Positions 1-6,324 are shown, counted from the stretch's first letter. The stretch is 6,665 nt of DNA from an uncultured Clostridia bacterium (GCA_934725795.1 CAKVCF010000035.1:1-6665); one strand, 5' to 3'. Made by a program: numbers and translations. Notes: generated by a model from the sequence alone, not told the origin.

Positions 1-523
1 AAATGGAGTTAATGCATATTATGTTGCAGCTAACCTTATATTGACCATTGAAGATTTAAATACTAAATTTAAAAATACAACTATGACTTGCAATGTTATG
101 TCTGGCGGTGAAAAAACCAATATTGTAAGTGGAAATGCCACAATGAAATTTGATTCAAGAACAGATAATTTAGAAACAACTGAAAAGGTTGAGACAATTT
201 TAAGTCAAAAGATTGAGGAATTAAAGCTAAAGTATTTAGGTTGCAATATCCAAATGAGAAAGTGTTTTACAATTTTACCATATAACAACTTTAAAAGTGA
301 TAAGTTGATAAAACAAATTGAGAGTGAATTAAATTTATCAACTGCATATTTCCAAGGTGGTTGTGAGGCTGGCTATTACCAGTCGCTAGGGGGAGAAGCA
401 CTTGTGTTTGGTTGTGGAGATTTAAGTTTGGCGCACAAACCAAACGAATTTTTGGAAATTTCTAAATATAACCAATATGACAAATATTTTAAAAAGATAA
501 TTTCTATATTAGAAAATGATTAA
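1..523 (+). CDS. M20-family metallopeptidase/deacylase (ArgE/DapE-like), C-terminal part
   Basis: This is the 3' part of a gene that enters through the left edge. The frame is open from base 2 and begins with residues NGVNAYYVAANL, so the TTG at 41 is an internal codon and not a start. The first ~75 residues fit the M20 dimerisation domain, with the pattern GG..(T)N.V followed by FDSR. The last ~55 residues return to the catalytic domain: GGCEAGYYQ matches the (T)DAGYF motif, FGCG matches the FGPG motif, and AHKPNEF carries the metal-binding His and following NE of M20 enzymes. These enzymes hydrolyse an amide bond (N-acyl amino acid or peptide) with two metal ions, usually in the cytoplasm. 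The N-terminal metal ligands lie outside the window, so ArgE, DapE, dipeptidase or aminoacylase cannot be told apart. The gene ends in TAA, with a hairpin terminator about 100 bases downstream. Confidence 0.85.
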   Translation, partial: NGVNAYYVAANLILTIEDLNTKFKNTTMTCNVMSGGEKTNIVSGNATMKFDSRTDNLETTEKVETILSQKIEELKLKYLGCNIQMRKCFTILPYNNFKSDKLIKQIESELNLSTAYFQGGCEAGYYQSLGGEALVFGCGDLSLAHKPNEFLEISKYNQYDKYFKKIISILEND

Positions 524-624
524 TAGAAAAATATGCGATTATAAAATTTCTTTTAATTGTTGTGGTTTACAAACCAAAATATTTAACAGTGTGATTGCAA
601 GAGTTTGTTGTTAAATTTGAAATA

Positions 625-656
625 AAAAAATCTTGAGTTGATGCTCAAGATTTTTT
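625..656. terminator. Bidirectional intrinsic terminator between convergent genes
   Basis: This is a perfect 13-bp inverted repeat, AAAAAATCTTGAG and its complement, around a six-base loop (TTGATG). It has an A run on the left side and a T run on the right, so it can end transcription from either strand. It lies about 100 bases past the stop codons of both the M20 gene (plus) and the PIN-like gene (minus). I see nothing else in the 524-764 gap beyond AT-rich sequence. Confidence 0.85.
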
Positions 657-764
657 GTTGTTTGTTTTATTTTATAAAAGCAATTGTTGTAATGAAAAGT
701 TGCTGTGCTTGATTTGTTTAACATGTTTGTTGAAATTAATTTTACAACCAAGCATAAACAGAGT

Positions 765-1619
765 TTAGAGCTTAAGGTCTGTTTCTGCATCGTTTTCAGT
801 TAGTTCATTCCTAAATTCTTCTAAGTCAACTAAGCTTGCAAGTTTAACAAGTCTGTCAGGGTTTGGTTCGCTAACGTCAAAATAATGCAAACCACCATCA
901 CAATTTTTAACTGCTGCCACAAAATCACGCAAGTGCATAGGCTTTGGAACAATTTCGCCACCAATTTTATTTGTTGTGAAATATTTGTTTTGTTTGTTTA
1001 TTTCAATAATACCAACAGTTCTTTCCTTTGCTGGAGAATCATCGCCAAAGTCAAGATAACCTTTATTTTTCCATACAAAATGTTTGCCGTTGTATGTTAA
1101 AAAGTATACATTCAAGCAAGTTGCTTCTGCCATGGCAACCGCATCGTTTTCAGGCACTGTCATGTCATGATAAGCACTGTAAGTAAAATTCATAGGAGCT
1201 TGGAACAACTGGCCGCGTTTGTTTTTGTAAGGTAAGCAATAAGCTTTTGCTAAAACTTGTATTTTATCACGTCTACGTTTTGATAAAAGTTCATTTGGCT
1301 TTGGTGTGTAGCATAATTCTGTTAAGAAATCAAGAACCATGCGGTTGTCGCCAGAAGTGCCATAGATACTTCCGCTTATCTCGTTGAAAATAGAATTTGT
1401 AACAACTGGCTTAATTGAGCCATTTAAAATACAATCAAAAACAAATTTACATTCTTCAAAATTGTTTTGTGCAGCATAAAGTTTTTTGCTTAATAACTTT
1501 TTGTCAACAATGTTAAATCTTTTGTGGTATTCATACATATTGGCAAAACAAATTATAAGGTCGCTGTCCAAAGCAATATAAGTGTCTTCATGATAGAATC
1601 CAGAACTTGTGAATTTCAT
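765..1619 (-). CDS. PIN-like domain protein (putative nuclease), 284 aa
   Basis: This is probably a PIN-fold, metal-dependent ribonuclease-like protein. The spaced acidic residues of the fold are visible in order: D18 and D20 in ALDSDLI on the first strand, E80 in VVTNSIFNEI, E157 and D159 in PENDAVAMAEA (start of a helix), then FLTYNGKHF, where N177 takes the place of the usual fourth acid. PIN proteins use D-E-D(-D/N) to bind Mg or Mn and cut RNA. Residues ~82-150 form an insertion with a basic patch (SKRRRDK), and ~190-284 form a C-terminal extension ending in an acidic tail. It is about twice the length of a VapC toxin, so it is not a plain VapC. The start is set by AAGGTGGT nine bases upstream of ATG. 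That ATG shares its A with the TAA of the 51-aa gene upstream, which implies translational coupling. The fold assignment rests on motifs only, and the target is unknown. Confidence 0.65.
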   Translation of the reverse strand: MKFTSSGFYHEDTYIALDSDLIICFANMYEYHKRFNIVDKKLLSKKLYAAQNNFEECKFVFDCILNGSIKPVVTNSIFNEISGSIYGTSGDNRMVLDFLTELCYTPKPNELLSKRRRDKIQVLAKAYCLPYKNKRGQLFQAPMNFTYSAYHDMTVPENDAVAMAEATCLNVYFLTYNGKHFVWKNKGYLDFGDDSPAKERTVGIIEINKQNKYFTTNKIGGEIVPKPMHLRDFVAAVKNCDGGLHYFDVSEPNPDRLVKLASLVDLEEFRNELTENDAETDLKL

Positions 1620-1774
1620 TATTTGTTACCACCTTTTTTAGAAAGTTTTAATATAAAATTTGAAAAAGCAATATTTTGTTGCTCATAAATCGCAGATTGA
1701 ATGTTTTGCAAGGTATTGTCATTGTGCAGAATCAAACCATTCCTTATTGCTGCGGCTAAAATAAGATTATTCAT
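1619..1774 (-). CDS. Small hypothetical protein, 51 aa, upstream partner of the PIN-like gene
   Basis: I do not recognise this protein. It begins MNNLILAAAIRNGL and ends KLSKKGGNK. It has a short hydrophobic or helical N-terminus, a polar Asn/Gln-rich middle and a basic C-terminus, with no clear DNA-binding motif, signal peptide or cysteines. The ATG at 1774 is preferred over an in-frame start at 1831. It has AAAGGA six bases upstream, and the longer version would start inside the promoter at 1803-1831, upstream of the predicted transcription start. The gene overlaps the PIN-like gene by one base (TAATG), and its last glycine codons (GGTGGT) double as the Shine-Dalgarno of that gene. A small protein translated just ahead of a PIN nuclease recalls antitoxin-toxin order, but nothing in the sequence itself proves that role. 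Confidence 0.6.
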   Translation of the reverse strand: MNNLILAAAIRNGLILHNDNTLQNIQSAIYEQQNIAFSNFILKLSKKGGNK

Positions 1775-1802
1775 TAAATTTCCTTTATTTTTTATTAGCC
1801 AC

Positions 1803-1831
1803 ATTCTACCACGCAAACCACAAGTTGTCAA
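1803..1831 (-). promoter_or_regulatory. Promoter of the 51-aa/PIN-like operon
   Basis: On the minus strand, TTGACA (1831-1826) and TAGAAT (1808-1803) are separated by exactly 17 bases. This is a near-perfect sigma-A promoter. It places the transcript start near 1796, giving a leader of about 22 bases before the ATG at 1774. Confidence 0.75.
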
Positions 1832-1901
1832 TACCAGTTTTTAAAACCTATTTTCTTGAAGTTTATATTTATGTAATTTTTATTATTTTATTTTACACAT
1901 T

Positions 1902-1930
1902 AAAAAAAGCATATCTTTCGATAAGCTTTT
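1902..1930 (-). terminator. Intrinsic terminator of ssrA
   Basis: On the minus strand, AAAAGCTTATC pairs with GATATGCTTTT (one T-T mismatch) around a GAAA tetraloop, followed by a run of seven T. It lies 11 bases past the encoded CCA end of the tmRNA and separates it from the PIN-like operon promoter. Confidence 0.85.
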
Positions 1931-1941
1931 CTGAATGTTTT

Positions 1942-2295
1942 TGGTGGAGATGACGGGATTTGCACCCGTGTCCTGCCATACACTGAAATCATACACTACA
2001 CGCTTAGTTGATGACTATTTTTCAAAATTTGTTCCTTTCACCAACACAAACAAATTTCAAGCCTAAAAGTTCGGTTATATGTTCTAGGCAAAACATATAA
2101 TCGTTCACCGATAACTGACGTCAGGTTTTAACATATCGGTACTGCTAAACTGACGGCTACGCATTAAGCAGCGTAAGCAAGTTTATTGTTGTTTTGATTT
2201 ATTTAATCTTGTTCAATAACAAGGTCGTGTTTTACAAGTCGACACTTGACGTGCGTATCAAATCAGGGCATAACAGTCGAAACTATTTCACCCCC
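1942..2295 (-). ncRNA. ssrA: Transfer-messenger RNA (tmRNA)
   Basis: This is an RNA of 354 bases that acts as tRNA and mRNA in trans-translation, freeing stalled ribosomes with SmpB and tagging the broken protein for proteolysis. The 5' end GGGGGTG pairs with CATCTCC next to the encoded 3' ACCA, forming the seven-pair acceptor stem. The 5' signature TTTCGACTG (D-loop analogue) and a T arm (ACGGG, loop TGCAAAT, CCCGT) are present. A long helix 2 joins TGTTATGCC to GGCAGGACA. The tag frame is followed by a helix around its stop codon. Clear pseudoknot parts follow: ACCGATA (2140-2134) with TATCGGT (2112-2106); a 9-bp hairpin at 2100-2075 whose loop GCCTA pairs with TAGGC at 2065-2061; and AAATTTGTT with AACAAATTT. 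It is a one-piece tmRNA, not a permuted one. The ends are inferred from base pairing and the CCA. Confidence 0.95.
2164..2202 (-). other. tmRNA peptide-tag reading frame, ending in LAYAA
   Basis: Reading back from the TAA at 2166-2164, the frame is open to a TAA just before 2202. It encodes (I)NQNNNKLAYAA, and the resume codon is ATA (2202) or more likely AAT (2199). The end -LAYAA fits the small hydrophobic degradation signal read by ClpXP-type proteases. The stop codon sits in the loop of a bulged helix (GCTTACGC with GCGTAGC), as in other tmRNAs. The exact resume codon is not certain. Confidence 0.75.
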
Positions 2296-2305
2296 GTACA
2301 TTTAT

Positions 2306-2333
2306 ATTATATCATATTTTGAATTAATTTCAA
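2306..2333 (-). promoter_or_regulatory. Promoter of ssrA (extended -10)
   Basis: On the minus strand, TTGAAA (2333-2328), a spacer of 16 bases and a perfect TATAAT (2311-2306) preceded by TGA make an extended -10 promoter. The mature 5' end at 2295 lies 10 bases past the -10 hexamer, so only a few leader bases would be removed, presumably by RNase P. Confidence 0.8.
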
Positions 2334-2432
2334 TATGTATTTTTAAATTTTAATTTTATTAAAATAAATTTATTTTAAAAATATTTGTAAAATAATGAAA
2401 AAATTAATTAAAAATATAATAAAAAATAACAT

Positions 2433-2461
2433 TTGACAATGATTTTTAATATTTATTTAAT
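2433..2461 (+). promoter_or_regulatory. Distal promoter candidate for pyk
   Basis: A perfect TTGACA (2433-2438) is followed 17 bases later by TTTAAT (2456-2461, five of six consensus bases). It would start a leader of about 140 bases. The 2296-2608 spacer is extremely AT-rich. Apart from the ssrA and pyk promoters, I see no gene, riboswitch fold or repeat in it. Confidence 0.55.
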
Positions 2462-2544
2462 AATGTTGAATTGTTTTTTTTAGTTTTTATTAATTAAAAA
2501 AATTAAATTATGTTAAACAATTTTAAAAATTGCTAAAATAAATT

Positions 2545-2572
2545 TTGATATTTTTTTAGTGTTTGTTAAAAT
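2545..2572 (+). promoter_or_regulatory. Proximal promoter candidate for pyk (extended -10)
   Basis: TTGATA (2545-2550) and TAAAAT (2567-2572) lie 16 bases apart, and a TG one base before the -10 makes it an extended -10 element. The transcript would start near 2580 and leave a short leader carrying the AGAAGGG ribosome-binding site. Either this promoter or the distal one, or both, could drive pyk. Confidence 0.5.
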
Positions 2573-2608
2573 TAAATTGAACAAACTTAAAAGATAAAGA
2601 AGGGAAAT

Positions 2609-3625
2609 ATGAAAAATAGCAAAACTCAAATTGTGGCAACTATAGGACCAAGCAGCATTAGTTATGCAACAATGAAAAAGATGGCACAGGCAGGTATGGA
2701 CATTGTGCGAATAAATCTTTCACATGCTGTTAGGCCTGATATGGAACAAATTGTGGAAAATGTTAAACAACTTAAGAAAGATACAGCTATTAAACTTAGT
2801 TTGATGCTTGATACGCGTGGTCCAGAAATCAGGGTAAAAACATTTGAACATGGTAAGGTGGAAATCAAAAAAGGTCAACAGTTTGTTTTTACTGCGAAAA
2901 GTGTTTTAGGCAATAATGAAATGGTTGCAATAAATCAACCTAGCATTATCAAAAATATTGAAATTGGTAGCAAGATTTTGGCAAACGATGGTTTGTTAGA
3001 ATTTAAGGTTGTTGATAAGCAAGATAAAGATGTTATTACTGTTGCAAAAAATTCTGGTGTGCTAAGTAATAACAAAAGTTTGTTTATACCTAACCTTAAA
3101 CTGAACATAAAATACTTAAACGATAAGGACAAAGAAGATATTTTATGGGCAATAAAAAACAAGTTCGATATGGTTGCAATCAGTTTTGTTAACAGCAAAA
3201 AAGATGTTCAGGTAATTAGAAAACTTTTGAAAGATAGCAACAGCAATATGAAAATAATTTCTAAGATAGAATCTGCTTTAGGTGTTAAAAACCTTAACGA
3301 AATTATTGAAGCAAGCGATGGCGTTATGGTGGCGCGTGGCGACCTTGGTGTGGAGTTACCTATGGAAAGTTTGCCACATATTCAAAAAGATATTATTGCA
3401 AAAACCGTGCGCAAAGGCAAATTTGTGATTGTTGCAACTGAAATGCTTGAAAGTATGATACGCAATAAACGTCCAACACGTGCAGAAGTAAGTGATGTCG
3501 CAAATGCTTTATATGATGGCACAAATGCTGTTATGTTGTCTGGTGAATCGGCATCAGGTGAACATCCTGTTGAAGCCGTTAAAATTATGGATAAAATAAT
3601 TAAAGAAACTGAAAAGTATATTTAA
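2609..3625 (+). CDS. pyk: Pyruvate kinase, short form lacking the C domain
   Basis: This enzyme converts phosphoenolpyruvate and ADP to pyruvate and ATP, the last step of glycolysis, in the cytoplasm. The A domain (TIM barrel) starts at residue 5 ([11 protein letters not shown]) and carries R34, N36 and S38 in VRINLSH. The B-domain lid spans ~70-168. The active-site signature is IISKIE with catalytic K219 and metal ligand E221, then ARGDLG with D245 and T277 in VATEMLESM. Two changes stand out: DTRGPEIR has Arg for the usual Lys, and TEML has Glu for the common Gln. E73 is the residue linked to K+ dependence in this family. The protein ends at 338 residues, right after [19 protein letters not shown]. 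Usual enzymes have ~470 or more residues with a C domain for subunit contacts and allosteric effectors. No C-domain remnant is visible in any frame before the next gene. The start has AGAAGGG just upstream. Confidence 0.9.
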   Translation: MKNSKTQIVATIGPSSISYATMKKMAQAGMDIVRINLSHAVRPDMEQIVENVKQLKKDTAIKLSLMLDTRGPEIRVKTFEHGKVEIKKGQQFVFTAKSVLGNNEMVAINQPSIIKNIEIGSKILANDGLLEFKVVDKQDKDVITVAKNSGVLSNNKSLFIPNLKLNIKYLNDKDKEDILWAIKNKFDMVAISFVNSKKDVQVIRKLLKDSNSNMKIISKIESALGVKNLNEIIEASDGVMVARGDLGVELPMESLPHIQKDIIAKTVRKGKFVIVATEMLESMIRNKRPTRAEVSDVANALYDGTNAVMLSGESASGEHPVEAVKIMDKIIKETEKYI

Positions 3626-3681
3626 TCTAAGTTTAAATTGTGTATCTTGCAGTTAATTGACTGTTGGATTAGACCAAAATT

Positions 3682-3710
3682 TTTACTTAAAAAGATATTA
3701 AATTTATATT
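3682..3710 (+). promoter_or_regulatory. Possible promoter of the VTT-domain gene
   Basis: TTTACT (3682-3687) and TATATT (3705-3710) are 17 bases apart, giving a leader of about 26 bases. The -35 is weak. No clear terminator follows pyk in the 117-base gap, so read-through from pyk is equally possible. Confidence 0.35.
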
Positions 3711-3742
3711 CAATTATTTTGCGTTTATACATATATTAAAGT

Positions 3743-4510
3743 ATGGACAAGGCAAAGAATGAAAACATACAAAACACGCACACAAAGGGTAAAACAATTC
3801 TTCGTGGGCTTGTTTTTTTTGTTTGTCTTGCAGTGGTGATTTGTTTAGTTATATGTGTTCTAAAATGGACTGGCGTTTGGAATAAAGTTAACTCGGTTGC
3901 TAAACTTAGGCAGATTGTTGAAAAGGGTGGCGCTTTTAGTGCAATAGTGTTTATGTTGTTACAGTTTTTGCAAACAACAGTGTTGCAAATCCCCGCCATT
4001 TTGGTTACAATGACAGGCGTGCTTATATTTGCAAAATGGAAGGCTTTTTTACTTTCGTTTATTGCCATAATGTTAGGCAGCCTTTTTAATTTTTGGTTGG
4101 GGCGAAAGGCGGGCAGAAAGTTTCTGCATTGGATAGCTGGTGAGCAGGCAACTGAAAAGTGGATTAATAGTATCAGTGAAGGCAAATACGTGTTCTTTCT
4201 TATGATGCTATTTCCAATGTTTCCAGACGATATTTTGTGTGTGGTGGCAGGGCTTACAAATATGAGTTTTGCCTTCTTCTTTTGGAGCAATGTTATATGT
4301 CGTTCAATAGGTATTGGATGCACAGTTTTGTTTGGTAGTGGCAGCATAATACCTTTTTCTGGTTGGGGCTGGGTAGTATGGATTTTGATTGCAATATGTT
4401 TGGCAACATTGTTTTATATGAGTGTTAAATATCAACATAAGATTGATGAGTGGTTGCAAAAATTAACAAAAAAATTTAAAAATAAATCAAAAAAGCATAA
4501 AAATAGTTAA
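3743..4510 (+). CDS. VTT/DedA-domain (TVP38/TMEM64 family) membrane protein
   Basis: This is an integral membrane protein of 255 residues. Members of the wider DedA/VTT superfamily are linked to lipid scrambling or carrier flipping and membrane homeostasis; the role of this copy is unknown. Hydrophobic segments lie at about 20-43, 66-95 (with a re-entrant look around QIPAILVTMTG), 100-119, 150-172, 176-197 and 205-226. Two conserved patterns of the domain are visible: F117xxxR121 in NFWLGRKAG, and G170xxxMxxxxF179 in GLTNMSFAFF, preceded by FPMFPDD. The N-terminus is polar, and the C-terminal ~25 residues are very rich in lysine, which by the positive-inside rule should be cytoplasmic. The ATG is the only reasonable start, because an in-frame stop lies two codons upstream. 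However, only TTAAAG precedes it and no real Shine-Dalgarno is seen. It probably forms a unit of its own after pyk. Confidence 0.8.
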   Translation: MDKAKNENIQNTHTKGKTILRGLVFFVCLAVVICLVICVLKWTGVWNKVNSVAKLRQIVEKGGAFSAIVFMLLQFLQTTVLQIPAILVTMTGVLIFAKWKAFLLSFIAIMLGSLFNFWLGRKAGRKFLHWIAGEQATEKWINSISEGKYVFFLMMLFPMFPDDILCVVAGLTNMSFAFFFWSNVICRSIGIGCTVLFGSGSIIPFSGWGWVVWILIAICLATLFYMSVKYQHKIDEWLQKLTKKFKNKSKKHKNS

Positions 4511-4589
4511 AAATAATGTGAAAACACAAATTTTTTAACGATTTATTTCAAATTAAATTGAATTTTTGATTTTATAAACATTTTTAAAT

Positions 4590-4620
4590 CTGCAAAAATT
4601 TATATTTTAGCAGTGATTTT
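4590..4620 (+). terminator. Weak terminator-like hairpin after the VTT gene
   Basis: CTGC-A-AAAAT pairs with ATTTT-A-GCAG (one A-A mismatch) around TTAT, followed by TGATTTTTA. The stem is AT-rich and the T run short. A smaller hairpin (TGTG, AAAA, CACA, then a T run) at 4517-4536 could serve instead. Beyond these and the promoter at 4669, the 4511-4762 gap shows only AT-rich sequence. Confidence 0.35.
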
Positions 4621-4668
4621 TACGTATTATATTGTCTCTTTTAGAAGTAAAATTTTTTTTTAAAATAT

Positions 4669-4696
4669 TTGACATTATGTTAAGTTTTAATATATT
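4669..4696 (+). promoter_or_regulatory. Promoter of the SPFH/zinc-ribbon operon
   Basis: A perfect TTGACA (4669-4674) is followed after 16 bases by TATATT (4691-4696; TATTAT at 4693-4698 is an alternative -10 with an 18-base spacer). The transcript would start near 4703, giving a ~60-base leader. This looks like a housekeeping promoter, not an obvious ECF-sigma site. Confidence 0.6.
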
Positions 4697-4762
4697 ATTA
4701 AATTAATAAATGAAATTGTTTGTTTGACAAGTGTGTTATGTGTCAAAAACAAAGGAGAGAAT

Positions 4763-5878
4763 ATGGGTTTATTTAAAAAACAATTTTTATCAGTTATTGA
4801 ATGGAAGGATTCAAGTGCGGACGTGATTGTCTATCGCTATCCTATGGAGTCTGGCGCTGAAATTATGAACAGCTCAACATTAGTTGTTAGAGAAAGCCAA
4901 GTTGCAATATTTGTTCACAAAGGGCAAATCGCAGACGTGTTTGGTGCAGGCACATATAAACTTTCAACTGAAAACATACCTTTCTTAACAAAAATGTTAA
5001 GTTTGCCAACTTTAGGTAACAGCAGAATTAAGGCTGAAGTTTATTTCATCAATACAAAACGCTTCATGGGTTTAAAGTGGGGTACACAAAATCCAATTAT
5101 GATGCGCGATGTTGATTTTGGCAATATTCGTTTGCGTGGTTTTGGTACATTCTCTATTCAAGTTAATGACCCTGAAAAATTTATGAAAGAGTGCTTTGGC
5201 ACTAGTCCAATCTATCGCGTTGGCGATGTTGCAACACAATACAAATCTTCTCTTATTCAACTTCTTACCGATGTTATTGCTGAAAGCAAAATTTCAGCAC
5301 TTGACTTGGCTGCAAAATATAAAGAACTTGGCAAAGCAGTTGAACAACATGCAAAAGAAGAATTTGCACCTTTAGGTTTAAAGGTTTCAAACTTTGTTAT
5401 TGAAAACTTGTCATTGCCTGAAGATGTTGAAAAGATGCTTGATGAACGCACAAAAATGGGTGTTATCAGTGATAAAATGGGCACATACACACAATTCAAA
5501 GCTGCAAATGCTATTGAAGAATCTGCAAAAAATCCAGCAGGTGCTGGTTTGGCAGGTATGGGCGTTGGGCTTGGTGCTGGCGTGCAAATGGGTAACGTGT
5601 TTGGCGAAGCAATTGCAGGAGCAAAAGATAGCAAACGTCAAGTTACTGTGCAATGCGTAAAATGCGGTGCTTCAATCCCTGGTAAATCAAAATTCTGCCC
5701 AGAGTGTGGTGCAACACAAGCATTGTCTTGTCCAAAATGTGGCGAACCAATCACAAAAGGTAGCAAATTCTGTGTTAACTGTGGTGCTAAATTAGATACT
5801 GCAAAAGTATGCCCTAAATGTGGTAAAGCACTTTCAGCAAAAACAAAATTCTGCCCAGAGTGTGGTGAAAAGGTTTAG
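4763..5878 (+). CDS. SPFH/band-7 family protein (YdjI-like) with three C-terminal zinc ribbons
   Basis: This protein has 371 residues. Residues ~1-255 form an SPFH-type domain of the YdjI or 'virion core protein' sort, recognisable from the N-terminal MGLFKKQFLSVIEW, the segment VVRESQVAIFVHKGQIADVFGAGTY in two pieces (~41-65), and the helical end with LGLKVSNFVIENLSLPEDV. A glycine/alanine-rich linker (~257-287) follows. Then come three zinc ribbons: C298/C301/C312/C315, C323/C326/C337/C340 and C350/C353/C364/C367, each CX2C-X10-CX2C. SPFH proteins form membrane-bound oligomers; YdjI of Bacillus subtilis acts with YdjG, YdjH and PspA in membrane stress. There is no membrane helix here, so it likely docks on the membrane through a partner, perhaps the next gene. 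The start at 4763 has AAGGAGAG four bases upstream. An upstream in-frame TTG at 4724 lacks a ribosome-binding site and was rejected. The detailed role is inferred. Confidence 0.85.
   Translation: MGLFKKQFLSVIEWKDSSADVIVYRYPMESGAEIMNSSTLVVRESQVAIFVHKGQIADVFGAGTYKLSTENIPFLTKMLSLPTLGNSRIKAEVYFINTKRFMGLKWGTQNPIMMRDVDFGNIRLRGFGTFSIQVNDPEKFMKECFGTSPIYRVGDVATQYKSSLIQLLTDVIAESKISALDLAAKYKELGKAVEQHAKEEFAPLGLKVSNFVIENLSLPEDVEKMLDERTKMGVISDKMGTYTQFKAANAIEESAKNPAGAGLAGMGVGLGAGVQMGNVFGEAIAGAKDSKRQVTVQCVKCGASIPGKSKFCPECGATQALSCPKCGEPITKGSKFCVNCGAKLDTAKVCPKCGKALSAKTKFCPECGEKV
5688..5867 (+). repeat. Internal zinc-ribbon repeats with a 24-base exact direct repeat
   Basis: The segments 5688-5711 and 5844-5867 are identical over 24 bases and 156 bases (52 codons) apart. 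Both encode the KFCPECG half of a ribbon, in the first and third copies. The middle ribbon has the same residue spacing but a diverged sequence. This suggests duplication of ribbon units inside the gene, or gene conversion between them. Confidence 0.7.
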
Positions 5879-5886
5879 GTGAGTTT

Positions 5887-6324
5887 ATGTGTTTTAGATA
5901 TAAAGAAAAACGTTATGGTAAAACAACATTGATTTTGGTTTCATTGTTAGTTGTTGCACTGGCTGTTGCTGCAGGTGTTGGCGGGGCTTTTGCTGTTATT
6001 AAAATGACACATTGGTCAAAATATGTCATCGTTGTTGTGTGCGGCATAGTGGCTTTGTGCTTGCTTATGCTTGGAATTTCAATGTTTGTTGTAAGTTGTG
6101 GCATGTCAGGCTATAGAAAAAGCGTGCGTGATATTGGATATGCAAAAGGTGTTGACGCAGACCGTTTGTGCGACAAGTGCGGCAAACTGCTTAGTAAAGA
6201 TGACGAATTCTGCACACATTGTGGCGCAAAACAAACAGACAATGAAAAACGTGTTTGTCCACTTTGCAAAGGCAAGAGTGCCCCTGAAGCAGAATTTTGT
6301 GCTCACTGTGGCCACAAATTTTAG
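5887..6324 (+). CDS. Two-helix membrane protein with two C-terminal zinc ribbons
   Basis: This is a small protein of 145 residues with no family name I can give. A basic N-terminus (KEKRYGK) is followed by membrane helices at about 14-38 and 46-71, a short basic linker (YRKSVRD) and two zinc ribbons: C95/C98/C109/C112 and C124/C127/C138/C141. The ribbons have the same CX2C-X10-CX2C spacing as the three in the upstream SPFH protein. By charge, both termini should face the cytoplasm, which puts the ribbons on the same side as the SPFH protein. The gene starts eight bases after the upstream stop. Its Shine-Dalgarno AGGTGAG (5877-5883) overlaps that TAG, so the two genes are translationally coupled. 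It may anchor the SPFH protein at the membrane, in the way proposed for YdjG/YdjH with YdjI, but I see no sequence-level proof of kinship with YdjG. Confidence 0.8.
   Translation: MCFRYKEKRYGKTTLILVSLLVVALAVAAGVGGAFAVIKMTHWSKYVIVVVCGIVALCLLMLGISMFVVSCGMSGYRKSVRDIGYAKGVDADRLCDKCGKLLSKDDEFCTHCGAKQTDNEKRVCPLCKGKSAPEAEFCAHCGHKF

Noticed and set aside
550..730. Short minus-strand ORF (~37 codons) between the M20 and PIN genes
   Set aside because: It runs through the terminator hairpin, has no ribosome-binding site and is very short.
1775..1831. N-terminal extension of the 51-aa gene to a 70-residue version
   Set aside because: It would start inside a near-consensus promoter, ahead of the predicted transcript start, while the ATG at 1774 has a good ribosome-binding site.
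3650..3663. Near-palindrome CAGTTAATTGACTG after pyk as terminator or operator
   Set aside because: It has no loop and no T run, the match is imperfect, and such AT-rich palindromes are expected by chance.
3736..4347. 203-codon minus-strand frame opposite the VTT gene
   Set aside because: It is a shadow of the plus-strand gene. The plus frame has clear membrane helices and VTT motifs, while the minus frame has no start context or recognisable domain.
4724..4762. TTG start giving 13 extra residues on the SPFH protein
   Set aside because: It has no ribosome-binding site, whereas the ATG at 4763 has AAGGAGAG at proper distance and begins with the family-like MGLFKKQF.
5257..5660. Overlapping frames on both strands inside the SPFH gene
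   Set aside because: They follow from the codon pattern of the real gene (Ala, Gly and Lys-rich stretches) and show no motifs or ribosome-binding sites.
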